From Thermoactinospora rubra (lineage in GTDB: Bacteria > Actinomycetota > Actinomycetes > Streptosporangiales > Streptosporangiaceae): 64,000 nucleotides of DNA. The stretch covers positions 62,001 through 126,000 of the forward strand of contig NZ_MSZZ01000043.1 in the NCBI RefSeq assembly GCF_002093975.1, read 5' to 3'. The notes beneath the pieces were generated by a model that saw nothing but the letters and a program-made list of their open reading frames with translations, ran no database searches and had not been told where the DNA came from. Below are positions 57,424 through 64,000 of this stretch, in pieces. Positions within the stretch are counted from its first letter, which is position 1, and the number at the start of each line of letters is the position of its first letter. A program made the translations under genes and the position numbers.

Positions 57424-58574
57424 TGCTCGATTCGGTGAGGGACGAAGGACGAGGTGTCGTCAGTGATCAAACCAGTGGTCTCGCGGATTCCCAAGCCCGC
57501 CGACTCGTCGCCCACCAGCCAGGCGCCCAGCACCGGCCGCTGGCCGTCGAAGTCGGGCAGCGGCTCGAAGGCCTGGAAGACGTGGCCCTCCGCGCCGTAC
57601 TCGCCCGGCGTGTCCTGCGTGCCGTACGGCGTGACGATCCTCATGGAGGCGCCCTCGCGGCCCAGGAGCGGCTTGACGATGTAGGAGGACAGCTCGCGCG
57701 GCCCGTCGAGGTAGGCCGGCAGCAGGCTGGGATGGCCGGGATACATCTCCCACAGCACCGCCAGCAGCGCCTTGTTGGACAGCAGCGTCTTCCACAGCGG
57801 CTCGATCCACGTGGTGGAGGCCGCGTGCCGTACGGCGTGGCCGCCGAACTCGTCGGCGAGCATCCACTCCCACGGGTACAGCTTGAACGCCGACCTGATG
57901 ACGCGGCCCTCCAGGTCGACGAAGCGGCGGTTGAGGCCGTCCCAGCCGATGTCCTCCATGGCGATCGCCACGGTCGTCAGCCCGGCCTGCTCGGCGGTCT
58001 CCTGCATGTAGGCGAGCGTCATCGCCTCCTCGCCCGTCTCGTCCATGCTCGTCCAGGCGAAGTGCGTGGGCCCGGTCGGCAGCGTCAGCTCGCGCCAGCG
58101 GTCGACGAGGCGTTCGTGCAGCGAGTTCCACTGGTCGTCGCCGGGGAAGCGGTCCTGCAGCCAGTACCACTGCACGACCGACGACTCCACCAGCGAGGTC
58201 GGGGTGTCGGCGTTGTACTCCAGCAGCCGGGCCGGGCCCGTGCCGTCGTAGCGCAGGTCGAAGCGGCCGTAGACGTGCGGGTCGCGGCGCTCCCACGACC
58301 GGGCGACCTCCGCCCACGCCCACTGCGGGAGGGCGAAGTCGGCGAAGCGCTCCTTGGCGATGACGTGCTCGACGGCCGCCAGGCACATCCGGTGCAGCTC
58401 CTCCACCTGCTCCTCCAGGGCGAGGACCTCCTCCATGGAGAACAGGTAGTGGACCGACTCGTCCCAGTACGGCCGGGCCGTGCCCGCCGGGTGGGCGGCC
58501 CGGTGGTAGGCCAGCCCCTGGCTCTCGATGATCTGCTCCCAGCCGTCGCGGGGAGCGCTGGTGTGTCTGCGCAT
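57420..58574 (-). CDS. Glutathionylspermidine synthase-like ATP-grasp ligase (YgiC/YjfC-like)
   Basis: 384 residues from ATG 58574. ATP-grasp features: LRYDGTGPARLLEYNADTPT and SLVESSVVQWYWLQD (acceptor site), then YIVKPLLGREGASMRIV (ATP-binding loop). It is the ligase half only, without the amidase domain of E. coli Gss. YgiC/YjfC proteins of this size do not make glutathionylspermidine, and glutathione is absent in actinobacteria, so it likely forms an amide bond between other partners, perhaps on a protein or peptide. It overlaps both the lipoprotein gene upstream and the DUF350 gene downstream by 1-4 bp, a tight operon. Confidence 0.88.
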   Translation of the reverse strand: MRRHTSAPRDGWEQIIESQGLAYHRAAHPAGTARPYWDESVHYLFSMEEVLALEEQVEELHRMCLAAVEHVIAKERFADFALPQWAWAEVARSWERRDPHVYGRFDLRYDGTGPARLLEYNADTPTSLVESSVVQWYWLQDRFPGDDQWNSLHERLVDRWRELTLPTGPTHFAWTSMDETGEEAMTLAYMQETAEQAGLTTVAIAMEDIGWDGLNRRFVDLEGRVIRSAFKLYPWEWMLADEFGGHAVRHAASTTWIEPLWKTLLSNKALLAVLWEMYPGHPSLLPAYLDGPRELSSYIVKPLLGREGASMRIVTPYGTQDTPGEYGAEGHVFQAFEPLPDFDGQRPVLGAWLVGDESAGLGIRETTGLITDDTSSFVPHRIEQ

Positions 58575-59020
58575 CAGCTGCCCACTGTGGTGCGGTTGCC
58601 GAACCCGTCCCTGACGATCCTGCCCGTGCGGCTCAGCTCGTCGCCGCCGCGGGTGACGATCCAGGCGTCCCTGGGCCGGGTCGTCGTCCCGCGGTGGATC
58701 TGCCTGCCGGCGATCCTCCTGCCGCCGTAGTACCACATGTACGCCGAGTGCTTGCCGGCACCGTCGCACTCGTCGTCGGGCGCGACCAGGTAGACCCCGT
58801 CGTCCTCGCTGTCGCGGACCACGCACGTGGCGACGACCTCGTCGATCTCACCGGTCTCGTCGGTCTCGTCCTCGCCGGGGTAGGCGACGGGCGGCTGCTC
58901 GGTGACGGTCTGCCGCTCGGGCTGGTACTCGGCCCCGGTCGAACAGGCGGCGAGCACGACCGACGACAGCGCCGCCAGCGCGCCCACGCCGACCGCGCGC
59001 GAGGATAAGCGTCTCAACAT
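58574..59020 (-). CDS. Lipoprotein with WYYGG motif, paralogue of the next gene
   Basis: 148 residues from ATG 59020 with a purine-rich GAGGGGGTGG upstream. The lipoprotein signal ends LSSVVLAAC. The mature part has an acidic spacer (GEDETDETGEIDEVV), two Cys (ATCVVRD, DDECDG), then YMWYYGGRRIAGRQ, HRGTTTRPRDAWIVTRGGDEL and a C-terminal RDGFGNRTTVGS. The domain aligns end to end with the protein encoded at 59083-59469 and resembles DUF1190 (YgiB/YjfM), the usual secreted partner of YgiC/YjfC ligases. Its stop overlaps the ligase start. Confidence 0.75.
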   Translation of the reverse strand: MLRRLSSRAVGVGALAALSSVVLAACSTGAEYQPERQTVTEQPPVAYPGEDETDETGEIDEVVATCVVRDSEDDGVYLVAPDDECDGAGKHSAYMWYYGGRRIAGRQIHRGTTTRPRDAWIVTRGGDELSRTGRIVRDGFGNRTTVGS

Positions 59021-59082
59021 CCACCCCCTCGATTGCGTGCCTTCGCTTGCGGCCAGCACAGCATCGGCCGATTGCAGAACGA

Positions 59083-59469
59083 TCAACTTCCGCCGGACCC
59101 GCGCCCGCCGAAGCCGCCGCGCTGGATCTCCTTGCCGCCGCGGCTGGTGATGGTGACGTCGCCGGGCCGGATCGTGGTGCCGCTCATGACCCTGGAGCCG
59201 ACGCGCTTGCCGCCGTAGTACCACAGGAAGGCGCCGCGGGGCCCGTGGTAGCCGTCGTCGCAGTAGTCGTCGTCGACCACGACGTAGGAGCCGTCGGCGA
59301 GCTGGGTGGTGGTGTCGACGCAGTCTGCGACGACCTCGTCGTCGTCGAACACCGCCGCGCAGTACGCGATCATCAAAGTCCCCACGGCCCCGACTGCCAG
59401 CAGCCGGACGGCCTTGGACGCCTTGCGTTTCGGCGGGAGAGGGGTGCGCCCCTTCGCGGGTGGTGTCAT
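59083..59469 (-). CDS. Membrane-anchored or secreted WYYGG-motif protein, paralogue of the previous
   Basis: 128 residues. A basic cytoplasmic start (PPAKGRTPLPPKRKASKAV) and one hydrophobic segment (VRLLAVGAVGTLMIAYCAAV, with a Cys that could be a weak lipobox). The external domain has CVDTTTQLADGSYVVVDDDY, FLWYYGGKRVGSRVM, SGTTIRPGDVTITSRGGKEI and a Gly-rich end RGGFGGRGSGGS. It shares with its neighbour the two Cys, WYYGG(K/R)R, GTT-RP and a GFG-containing tail ending GS. It is first in the operon of secreted partners, ATP-grasp ligase and DUF350 protein. Confidence 0.72.
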   Translation of the reverse strand: MTPPAKGRTPLPPKRKASKAVRLLAVGAVGTLMIAYCAAVFDDDEVVADCVDTTTQLADGSYVVVDDDYCDDGYHGPRGAFLWYYGGKRVGSRVMSGTTIRPGDVTITSRGGKEIQRGGFGGRGSGGS

Positions 59470-59594
59470 CGCGCTCCTGACGGGTGTGGCCGGTCAGCCT
59501 ATCAACGTGCGGCGGACGTGCTTGGTGCCCGCCGCCTGACCACCGCCTGGCCATTCTCACCGGCCGGTCAAGGGATTCTGTCGGTGGCGGCGCG

Positions 59595-59600
59595 TAGCCT
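59595..59600 (+). promoter_or_regulatory. Probable -10 of a leaderless WYL-regulator transcript
   Basis: TAGCCT ends 7 nt before the GTG start of the regulator at 59608. No ribosome binding site precedes that GTG. In actinobacteria a -10 at this distance places the transcription start at the start codon, giving a leaderless mRNA. A matching -35 is not obvious. Confidence 0.45.
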
Positions 59601-59607
59601 GCCGATT

Positions 59608-60333
59608 GTGAACCGTACAGATCGGCTGTACGCGCTGGTCGAAGACCTGCGCGCGATCGCCCCGCGCTACCGCTCGGCCCGCGAGCTGGCGCGGCGGTTC
59701 GAGGTGAGCGTGCGCACCATCGAGCGCGACATCGCCGCGCTCCAGGAGTCGGGCGTGCCCATCTACGCCGAGCCCGGGCGCAGGGGCGGCTACGCCATCG
59801 ACAAGGAGATGTCGCTGCCGCCGCTGAACTTCACGCCCACCGAGGCGGTCGCCATCGCCATCGCCCTGAGCCGGGCCGGCGACCAGCCCTTCGGCGCGCA
59901 GGCCCGCAGCGCGCTGCGCAAGGTCGTGGCGGCCATGCCGGGGCGGGAGGGCGAGCTGGCCAGGGAGCTGGCGCGCCGCGTCCAGCTCATGACCCCGGCC
60001 GAGCCCGCCGAGCCCGCCCAGCCGCTCGGCTCGGCCGGGGTGTCGCGGGCCATCGAGGAGGCGCTGCTCAGGCGGCGGGTGCTGAAGCTGGAGTATGCCG
60101 ACAGGCACGGCGTGCTGACCATGCGCGACGTCGAGCCGGGGGTGTTCCTCGGCGGGCGTGGCGGCTTCTGGTATCTCGTGGCCTGGTGCCGCCTGCGCGA
60201 CGACGTGCGGGTCTTCCGCCTCGACCGCATCACCTCCGCCACGGTGACCGCCGAGCGCTGCCCTGACCGGCCGCTGGAGAGGTTCGTGACCGATGTGCCC
60301 GAGGTGATCATCCAGGGGGCGATTCTCGATTAG
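59608..60333 (+). CDS. YafY-type transcriptional regulator (HTH-WYL)
   Basis: 241 residues from GTG 59608. The N-terminal winged HTH is SARELARRFEVSVRTIERDI. The WYL ligand-sensing domain occupies about 140-210 (RVLKLEYADRHGVLTMRDVE, GFWYLVAWCRLRDDVRVF). WYL regulators sense nucleotides or other ligands. It is followed 76 bp later by a VOC-family gene that it may control; the gap carries an AACAC...GTGTT inverted repeat (60343-60359). A longer open frame upstream overlaps the divergent paralogue gene and is not coding. Confidence 0.88.
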   Translation: MNRTDRLYALVEDLRAIAPRYRSARELARRFEVSVRTIERDIAALQESGVPIYAEPGRRGGYAIDKEMSLPPLNFTPTEAVAIAIALSRAGDQPFGAQARSALRKVVAAMPGREGELARELARRVQLMTPAEPAEPAQPLGSAGVSRAIEEALLRRRVLKLEYADRHGVLTMRDVEPGVFLGGRGGFWYLVAWCRLRDDVRVFRLDRITSATVTAERCPDRPLERFVTDVPEVIIQGAILD

Positions 60334-60409
60334 TCCATCGAAAACACCGACATAGTGTTGTCGCCTGACCGTCATACCGTACTTGTGTTCGACAAACGGA
60401 GGAACGGCA

Positions 60410-60769
60410 ATGCACAACACCGTCACGTGGTTCGAGATCGCGACCGACGACCCCGCCGGGGCCGAGCGCTTCTACGGCGGCCTGTTCGGGTGGAGCTTCG
60501 CGCACGACGAGGGGCCGCTGGACTACCGGCTCATCGGCTACCCGGGGGCGCAGGCGCCGGCCGGCGGGCTGTTCAACACCAAGGGGGAGTTCCCCAACCA
60601 CGCGATCTTCCATGTCGAGGTCGCCGACGTCGAGGCCGCCTGCCGCCAGACGGAGGAGCTCGGCGGCAAGGTCGTCACCAAGGTCATCGACGACGGCATG
60701 GGCACCGACTTCGCGTACCTCACCGACACCTCGGGCAACCTGTTCGGGGTCTTCCGCCGCCGCGGCTGA
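60410..60769 (+). CDS. VOC family protein
   Basis: 119 residues from ATG 60410 with GGAGG at 60398-60402. Modules: VTWFEIATDDPAGAERFYGG (first) and HAIFHVEVADVEAACRQTEE, then LTDTSGNLFGVFRRRG (second). The opening resembles the CFP30B-like VOC group, which often follows stress regulators. The substrate is unknown. Probably regulated by the WYL protein upstream. Confidence 0.87.
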   Translation: MHNTVTWFEIATDDPAGAERFYGGLFGWSFAHDEGPLDYRLIGYPGAQAPAGGLFNTKGEFPNHAIFHVEVADVEAACRQTEELGGKVVTKVIDDGMGTDFAYLTDTSGNLFGVFRRRG

Positions 60770-60938
60770 CGCGGCGGCGCCTCGACGTGCGGGTCCAGGG
60801 CCTTCCGGCCACTTCCCAGCCGGCCGGCTCCCGGGCCCGCCCGGGCCGCCCTTCCTCGGCGGCCACGTCGTCCCGGGCTCGCCGCCGACCGCCGAGCGGC
60901 GGCGCGCCCGGGCGCCGGCGGGAACCCTCGCAAGGGCG

Positions 60939-61676
60939 TCACAGGGCCGTGGCGGCCAGCCAGCGCTCCAGCAGCTCCCGGTCCCCGAACACCGTCACCG
61001 CCTCCGGCCCCAGCCTGCCGTACACCACCAGCAGCAGGTCCGCCACCGGCCCGCGCAGCGCGACGTCGCCCTTGGCGTGGCCGCGGCGCCAGGAGTAGGC
61101 GGGCGGCATGGTGACCGTCCACTCGCCCTCGGCGTCGGTGGCGTGCAGGTGCAGGGTCTGCCCGTGCGACTCGAAGTCCGCCAGCCGGGAGGAGATGCTG
61201 CGGGCATGGGGCAGGTTCGCGAGGAACTCCTCGATGCCGTCGGCCGCCAGCGCGGGGGCGATGGCCGGCGACAGGCCCAGGGCCAGCTCCACGTCCGCCC
61301 GGTGCACCCTCGTCTCGAACAGCATGCGGCGCGCCCAGAAGCGCTGGTGCTGGTCCTCTCCCCAGGCCCACACGGGCTCGTCGGGGTCCGCCGCCCGCAG
61401 CGTGGCCACCAGCGCCTCGCCGCCCGAGCGCAGCCACTCCACGAGGTCGCCCTCGGGCGAGGCGGCCACCTCCCGGATGGGCACCCGGGCCGAGGCTCGC
61501 GTGCCGACGATCCGCTCGGCCCACCGGTGCGCGACGCCGACGTGCCACACCAGGTCGCCCAGGGTCCATCCCGGGCAGGTCGGCACGGGTGCGGCGAGGT
61601 CGGCCCCCGACACCAGATCCGCGAGCGCCTTGATCTCCCCGGCGACGGCCGAGCAGTACGCCTGATGATCCATCAT
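60939..61676 (-). CDS. Maleylpyruvate isomerase-fold (mycothiol-dependent type) protein
   Basis: 245 residues from the first of two ATGs (61676). The N-terminal DinB-like MDMPI domain is shown by TCPGWTLGDLVWHVGVAHRW and a second metal-site His in FETRVHRADVELALG. The C-terminal domain has LHLHATDAEGEWTV and DVALRGPVADLLLVVYGRL. Actinobacteria use this fold in mycothiol-dependent isomerases and thiol transferases; the substrate here is unknown. It is 26 bp downstream of the TAP-like peptidase on the same strand. Confidence 0.87.
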   Translation of the reverse strand: MMDHQAYCSAVAGEIKALADLVSGADLAAPVPTCPGWTLGDLVWHVGVAHRWAERIVGTRASARVPIREVAASPEGDLVEWLRSGGEALVATLRAADPDEPVWAWGEDQHQRFWARRMLFETRVHRADVELALGLSPAIAPALAADGIEEFLANLPHARSISSRLADFESHGQTLHLHATDAEGEWTVTMPPAYSWRRGHAKGDVALRGPVADLLLVVYGRLGPEAVTVFGDRELLERWLAATAL

Positions 61677-61702
61677 GGCCAGAGCGTAGCCCCGCGGGCT
61701 GC

Positions 61703-63235
61703 TCAGGAGCAGGTCGTGCCTTCCGCCGGCAGCTTGCCCTGCAGCAGGTAGCCGTTCACCGTGGAGATGACGCACTGGTTGCCCGAGACGTAGGCGCCGT
61801 GGCCCTGGCCCTCGTAGGTGACCAGCACCCCGGTCTTGAGCTGCTCGGTCAGCTTGGGCGCCCACTCGTACGGCGTGGCGGGGTCGTTCTTGCCGCCCAC
61901 CACCACGATCGGGGCCGAGCCGTCGGCGTCGACGCGCTTGGCCTCGTCGCTGCCGGGCACCGGCCACATGGCGCACGTGAACCCGGAGCCCGCGTTGCCG
62001 AACAGCGGCGAGATCTCCATCGCCTTCTCCTGGGTGCGCCGCAGCGCGGCCTCGTCGGGCCGCTCGGCGTTGTCGACGCAGGTGATCGCCGGGAAGGAGG
62101 TCATCGAGGTGTCGTAGGTGCCGTCCTCGGAGCGCCCGACGTAGATGTCGGCCAGGTACATCAGCCCGCCGCCCTCGCCCTCGGAGGCCTGGGCCAGCGC
62201 CTCCTCCAGCAGCGGCCAGCTGTACTGCGAATACAGCGCGGACGCCAGGCCGGTGCTGGCCAGCCCCTGGGTCAGCTCGCGGTCGCGGACCTTGAGCGGC
62301 TTGTCGACGAGCGACGTCATGAGCGCCTTGACCTTCTTGTCGGCCTCCTCGACGGTCTTGCCCAGCCGGCAGCCGTCCTGGACGCACGATTTGAGGAAGG
62401 TCTCGTAGACCTTCTGGAAGCCCTCGGTCTGGACGATCGTGCGCTCCTCGAAGCTGACGGCGGGGTCGAGGGGGGCGTCCAGGACCATGCGGCCGACCTT
62501 GTCCGGGAACAGCGTGGCGTAGACGCCGCCGAGTTGCGTGCCGTACGACATGCCGAAGTAGTTGAGCTTCTGGTCGCCCAGCGCCGCGCGCAGCACGTCC
62601 ATGTCCCTGGCGGCGTTCACCGTGCCGACATAGGGCAGGATCTTGCCGGAGTCGCGTCGGCACAGCTCGACGAACTCCTTGGTGGCGGCCAGCGAGCGCT
62701 TCCAGGTCTCCTCGGTGTCGGGCAGGGTGTTGAGCGCCATGAACTCGTCGAGCTCCTTGCCGCTGCCGCAGCGCACGCCGGAGCTGCGCTGGACGCCGCG
62801 CGGGTCGAAGCTCACCAGGTCGTAGCGCGTGCCCAGGGAGGCGAACGCCTTGGCGGCCTGGGCCAGCGTGTCCACGCCCGAGGCGCCGGGCCCGCCGAAG
62901 TTGAACACCAGGGAGCCCAGGCGATTGGCCTTGTCGGTCGCCGCGATCTTGATCAGCGCCAGCTCGATGCTCTCGCCGCCGGGTTTGGCGTAGTCCAGCG
63001 GCACGGTCAGCTTGCCGCAGCGCAGGGACGGATCCGGTTTGGCGGTCGCCTGCTCGCCGGGCCGTTGGATGTCCGTGCACGGGCCCCAGGCGATCTTCTG
63101 GGGCGGCGGCTCGGTGGTGGGCCCGGTGACGGGCCGCGTCGTCTGGGCGGCCGGCGACGGCGGCGTGGCCCCGCCGTCGCCGCCGCATGCGGTCAACGTC
63201 ACGGCGAGTGTGACGAGCGCGAGCTCTCGGCGCAT
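61703..63235 (-). CDS. Secreted alpha/beta-hydrolase peptidase (tripeptidyl aminopeptidase type), lipoprotein
   Basis: 510 residues from ATG 63235. The signal ends LAVTLTAC, a lipobox, followed by a Pro/Thr linker. The alpha/beta hydrolase core has NFGGPGASGVD (oxyanion loop), nucleophile Ser in YFGMSYGTQLGG, and a TAP-like C-terminal domain with Asp in GGKNDPATP and His in YEGQGHGAYVSG. Streptomyces Tap/SlpD-type enzymes remove tripeptides from secreted proteins or peptides at the cell surface. A longer frame to 63304 has no signal sequence and was rejected. Confidence 0.92.
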   Translation of the reverse strand: MRRELALVTLAVTLTACGGDGGATPPSPAAQTTRPVTGPTTEPPPQKIAWGPCTDIQRPGEQATAKPDPSLRCGKLTVPLDYAKPGGESIELALIKIAATDKANRLGSLVFNFGGPGASGVDTLAQAAKAFASLGTRYDLVSFDPRGVQRSSGVRCGSGKELDEFMALNTLPDTEETWKRSLAATKEFVELCRRDSGKILPYVGTVNAARDMDVLRAALGDQKLNYFGMSYGTQLGGVYATLFPDKVGRMVLDAPLDPAVSFEERTIVQTEGFQKVYETFLKSCVQDGCRLGKTVEEADKKVKALMTSLVDKPLKVRDRELTQGLASTGLASALYSQYSWPLLEEALAQASEGEGGGLMYLADIYVGRSEDGTYDTSMTSFPAITCVDNAERPDEAALRRTQEKAMEISPLFGNAGSGFTCAMWPVPGSDEAKRVDADGSAPIVVVGGKNDPATPYEWAPKLTEQLKTGVLVTYEGQGHGAYVSGNQCVISTVNGYLLQGKLPAEGTTCS

Positions 63236-63290
63236 ATGGTCATCCCCTCTCAGGGGGAGTGCTGCCCAGGATATGTGATCAGTTATCGGG

Positions 63291-63325
63291 GAGGCGGCGA
63301 GCACCCCTCCAGAACTCGCCGCCTC
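63291..63325 (-). terminator. Terminator downstream of aceE
   Basis: A perfect 11-bp inverted repeat (63291-63301 with 63315-63325) with a 13-nt loop lies 69 bp beyond the aceE stop codon and 56 bp upstream of the peptidase start. Confidence 0.7.
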
Positions 63326-63394
63326 ATCCGGGAAGACTCCCCACCCTGCAGGCTATGACGCCGATTCGCCGTGGGAATTCTCCCGGCCGGAAGG

Positions 63395-64000
63395 TCACAC
63401 GCCCATGGACTCGGCGTCGTTGCTCTCCGCTCCGCCCGCCTCGGTCACGCCGTTCTTCAGGTGGTACTTCGCGATGGCCTCGCGCAGCACCTCGGACTTG
63501 AGCTCGCCCTGCCGTACCAGCATGGTGAGCACGGCCAGCGTGATGGAGGCCGCGTCGACGTGGAAGTGGCGGCGCAGCGCCGAGCGGGTGTCGGACAGGC
63601 CGAACCCGTCGGTGCCCAGGGAGGTCCACTCGCCCGGCACCCACTGGGCGATCTGGTCGGGGACCGCCTTCATGTAGTCGCTGACGCCCACGAACGGCCC
63701 GCTCGCCTTCCGCAGCACCTGCGTGACGTACGGCACGCGCGGCTCGGAGTCGGGGTTGAGCAGGTTGTGCTCCTCGCAGGCCAGCGCCTCCCTGCGCAGC
63801 TCCGACCACGAGGTGGCCGACCACACGTCGGCCGAGACGCCCCAGTCGTCGGCCAGCATGCGCTGGGCCTCCAGCGCCCACGGCCCGGCCACGCCGGAGG
63901 CCAGGATGTTGGCCTTGGGGCCCGGCTTGTCGGAGGGGGCGAACAGGTACAGGCCCTTCAGCAGGCCCTCGACGTCGAGGCCGGCCGGCTCGGCGGGCTG
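63395..64000 (-). CDS. aceE: Pyruvate dehydrogenase E1 component (homodimeric), C-terminal part
   Basis: The gene runs past the right edge; about 201 C-terminal residues are visible. They match the transketolase C-terminal domain of homodimeric E1: VAGPWALEAQRMLADDWGVS, VWSATSWSELRREAL, VPGEWTSLGTDGFGLSDTRS and HFHVDAASITLAVL. E1 decarboxylates pyruvate with thiamine diphosphate and passes the acetyl group to E2, making acetyl-CoA. Its position near the fatty acid cluster mirrors Streptomyces. The extreme C-terminus (VTEAGGAESNDAESMGV) is a non-conserved tail. Confidence 0.95.
   Translation of the reverse strand, partial: QPAEPAGLDVEGLLKGLYLFAPSDKPGPKANILASGVAGPWALEAQRMLADDWGVSADVWSATSWSELRREALACEEHNLLNPDSEPRVPYVTQVLRKASGPFVGVSDYMKAVPDQIAQWVPGEWTSLGTDGFGLSDTRSALRRHFHVDAASITLAVLTMLVRQGELKSEVLREAIAKYHLKNGVTEAGGAESNDAESMGV

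Noticed and set aside
60939..63188. A 749-residue fusion upstream of the maleylpyruvate isomerase-like gene
   Set aside because: The first 500 residues are an out-of-frame shadow of the TAP-like peptidase; the real gene begins at ATG 61676.

Overview
The window is chromosomal DNA of a high-GC filamentous actinobacterium. I infer a member of the Streptosporangiaceae or a close relative (Nonomuraea/Streptosporangium-like). The basis is G/C in almost every third codon position, frequent GTG starts, many actinobacteria-only families (DUF3145, DUF5998, DUF7455, CU044_5270, mycothiol-dependent maleylpyruvate isomerase fold), a principal sigma factor followed by topoisomerase IV parE and parC, and a fasR-fabD-fabH-acpP-fabF-accD cluster near aceE. 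These blocks resemble those of Streptomyces but lie close together here. I saw no tRNA, rRNA or CRISPR array.

Layout. 1-0.6 kb: 3' end of a type II polyketide chain length factor, closed by a strong terminator. 0.65-4.7 kb: MMPL transporter and a two-component system. 4.8-7.1 kb: 5-oxoprolinase operon pxpA-pxpB-pxpC. 7.1-10.5 kb: thioesterase, two conserved unknowns, HhH-GPD DNA repair protein. 10.7-19.8 kb: PAS-GAF-SpoIIE phosphatase, rpoD (hrdB-like), a frameshifted tyrosine integrase with a doubtful small gene, yaaA, DUF7455, parE. 20-24.8 kb: TPR gene fragment, ECF sigma with a membrane partner, ACC deaminase, carbonic anhydrase, redoxin, VOC protein. 24.8-34.4 kb: secreted modular GH3 enzyme with a LacI-type operator in its promoter, parC, acetyltransferase, TauD dioxygenase with a palindromic operator, RecQ helicase with a phosphoribosyltransferase-like tail. 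34.4-44.5 kb: Ser/Thr kinase fused to an extracellular solute-binding domain and coupled to a PfkB kinase, GNAT/acyl-CoA-synthetase fusion, Pro/Thr-rich secreted protein, DUF5998, phosphodiesterase, sulfurtransferase. 44.5-50 kb: a CHAT-protease island. 50-57 kb: DUF3145 and the fatty acid synthase cluster. 57-59.5 kb: an ATP-grasp/DUF350 operon with two paralogous secreted proteins. 59.6-64 kb: WYL regulator, VOC protein, mycothiol-type enzyme, secreted peptidase, and the 3' end of aceE.

The best candidate for an undescribed system is at 44.5-50 kb. An ECF-like sigma factor, a small partner with a beta-sandwich-like C-terminal half, and a TPR-CHAT (caspase-like) protease are encoded in that order. 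An intracellular subtilisin lies upstream, separated by the relic of a TnpB (IS605-type) element. A perfect 13-bp hairpin lies between the partner and CHAT genes. Other notable signals are the kinase/solute-binding fusion (34.5-36.9 kb), the ATP-grasp/DUF350/WYYGG operon (57-59.5 kb), and strong over-representation of the palindrome CCGTACGG, reminiscent of cyanobacterial HIP1.
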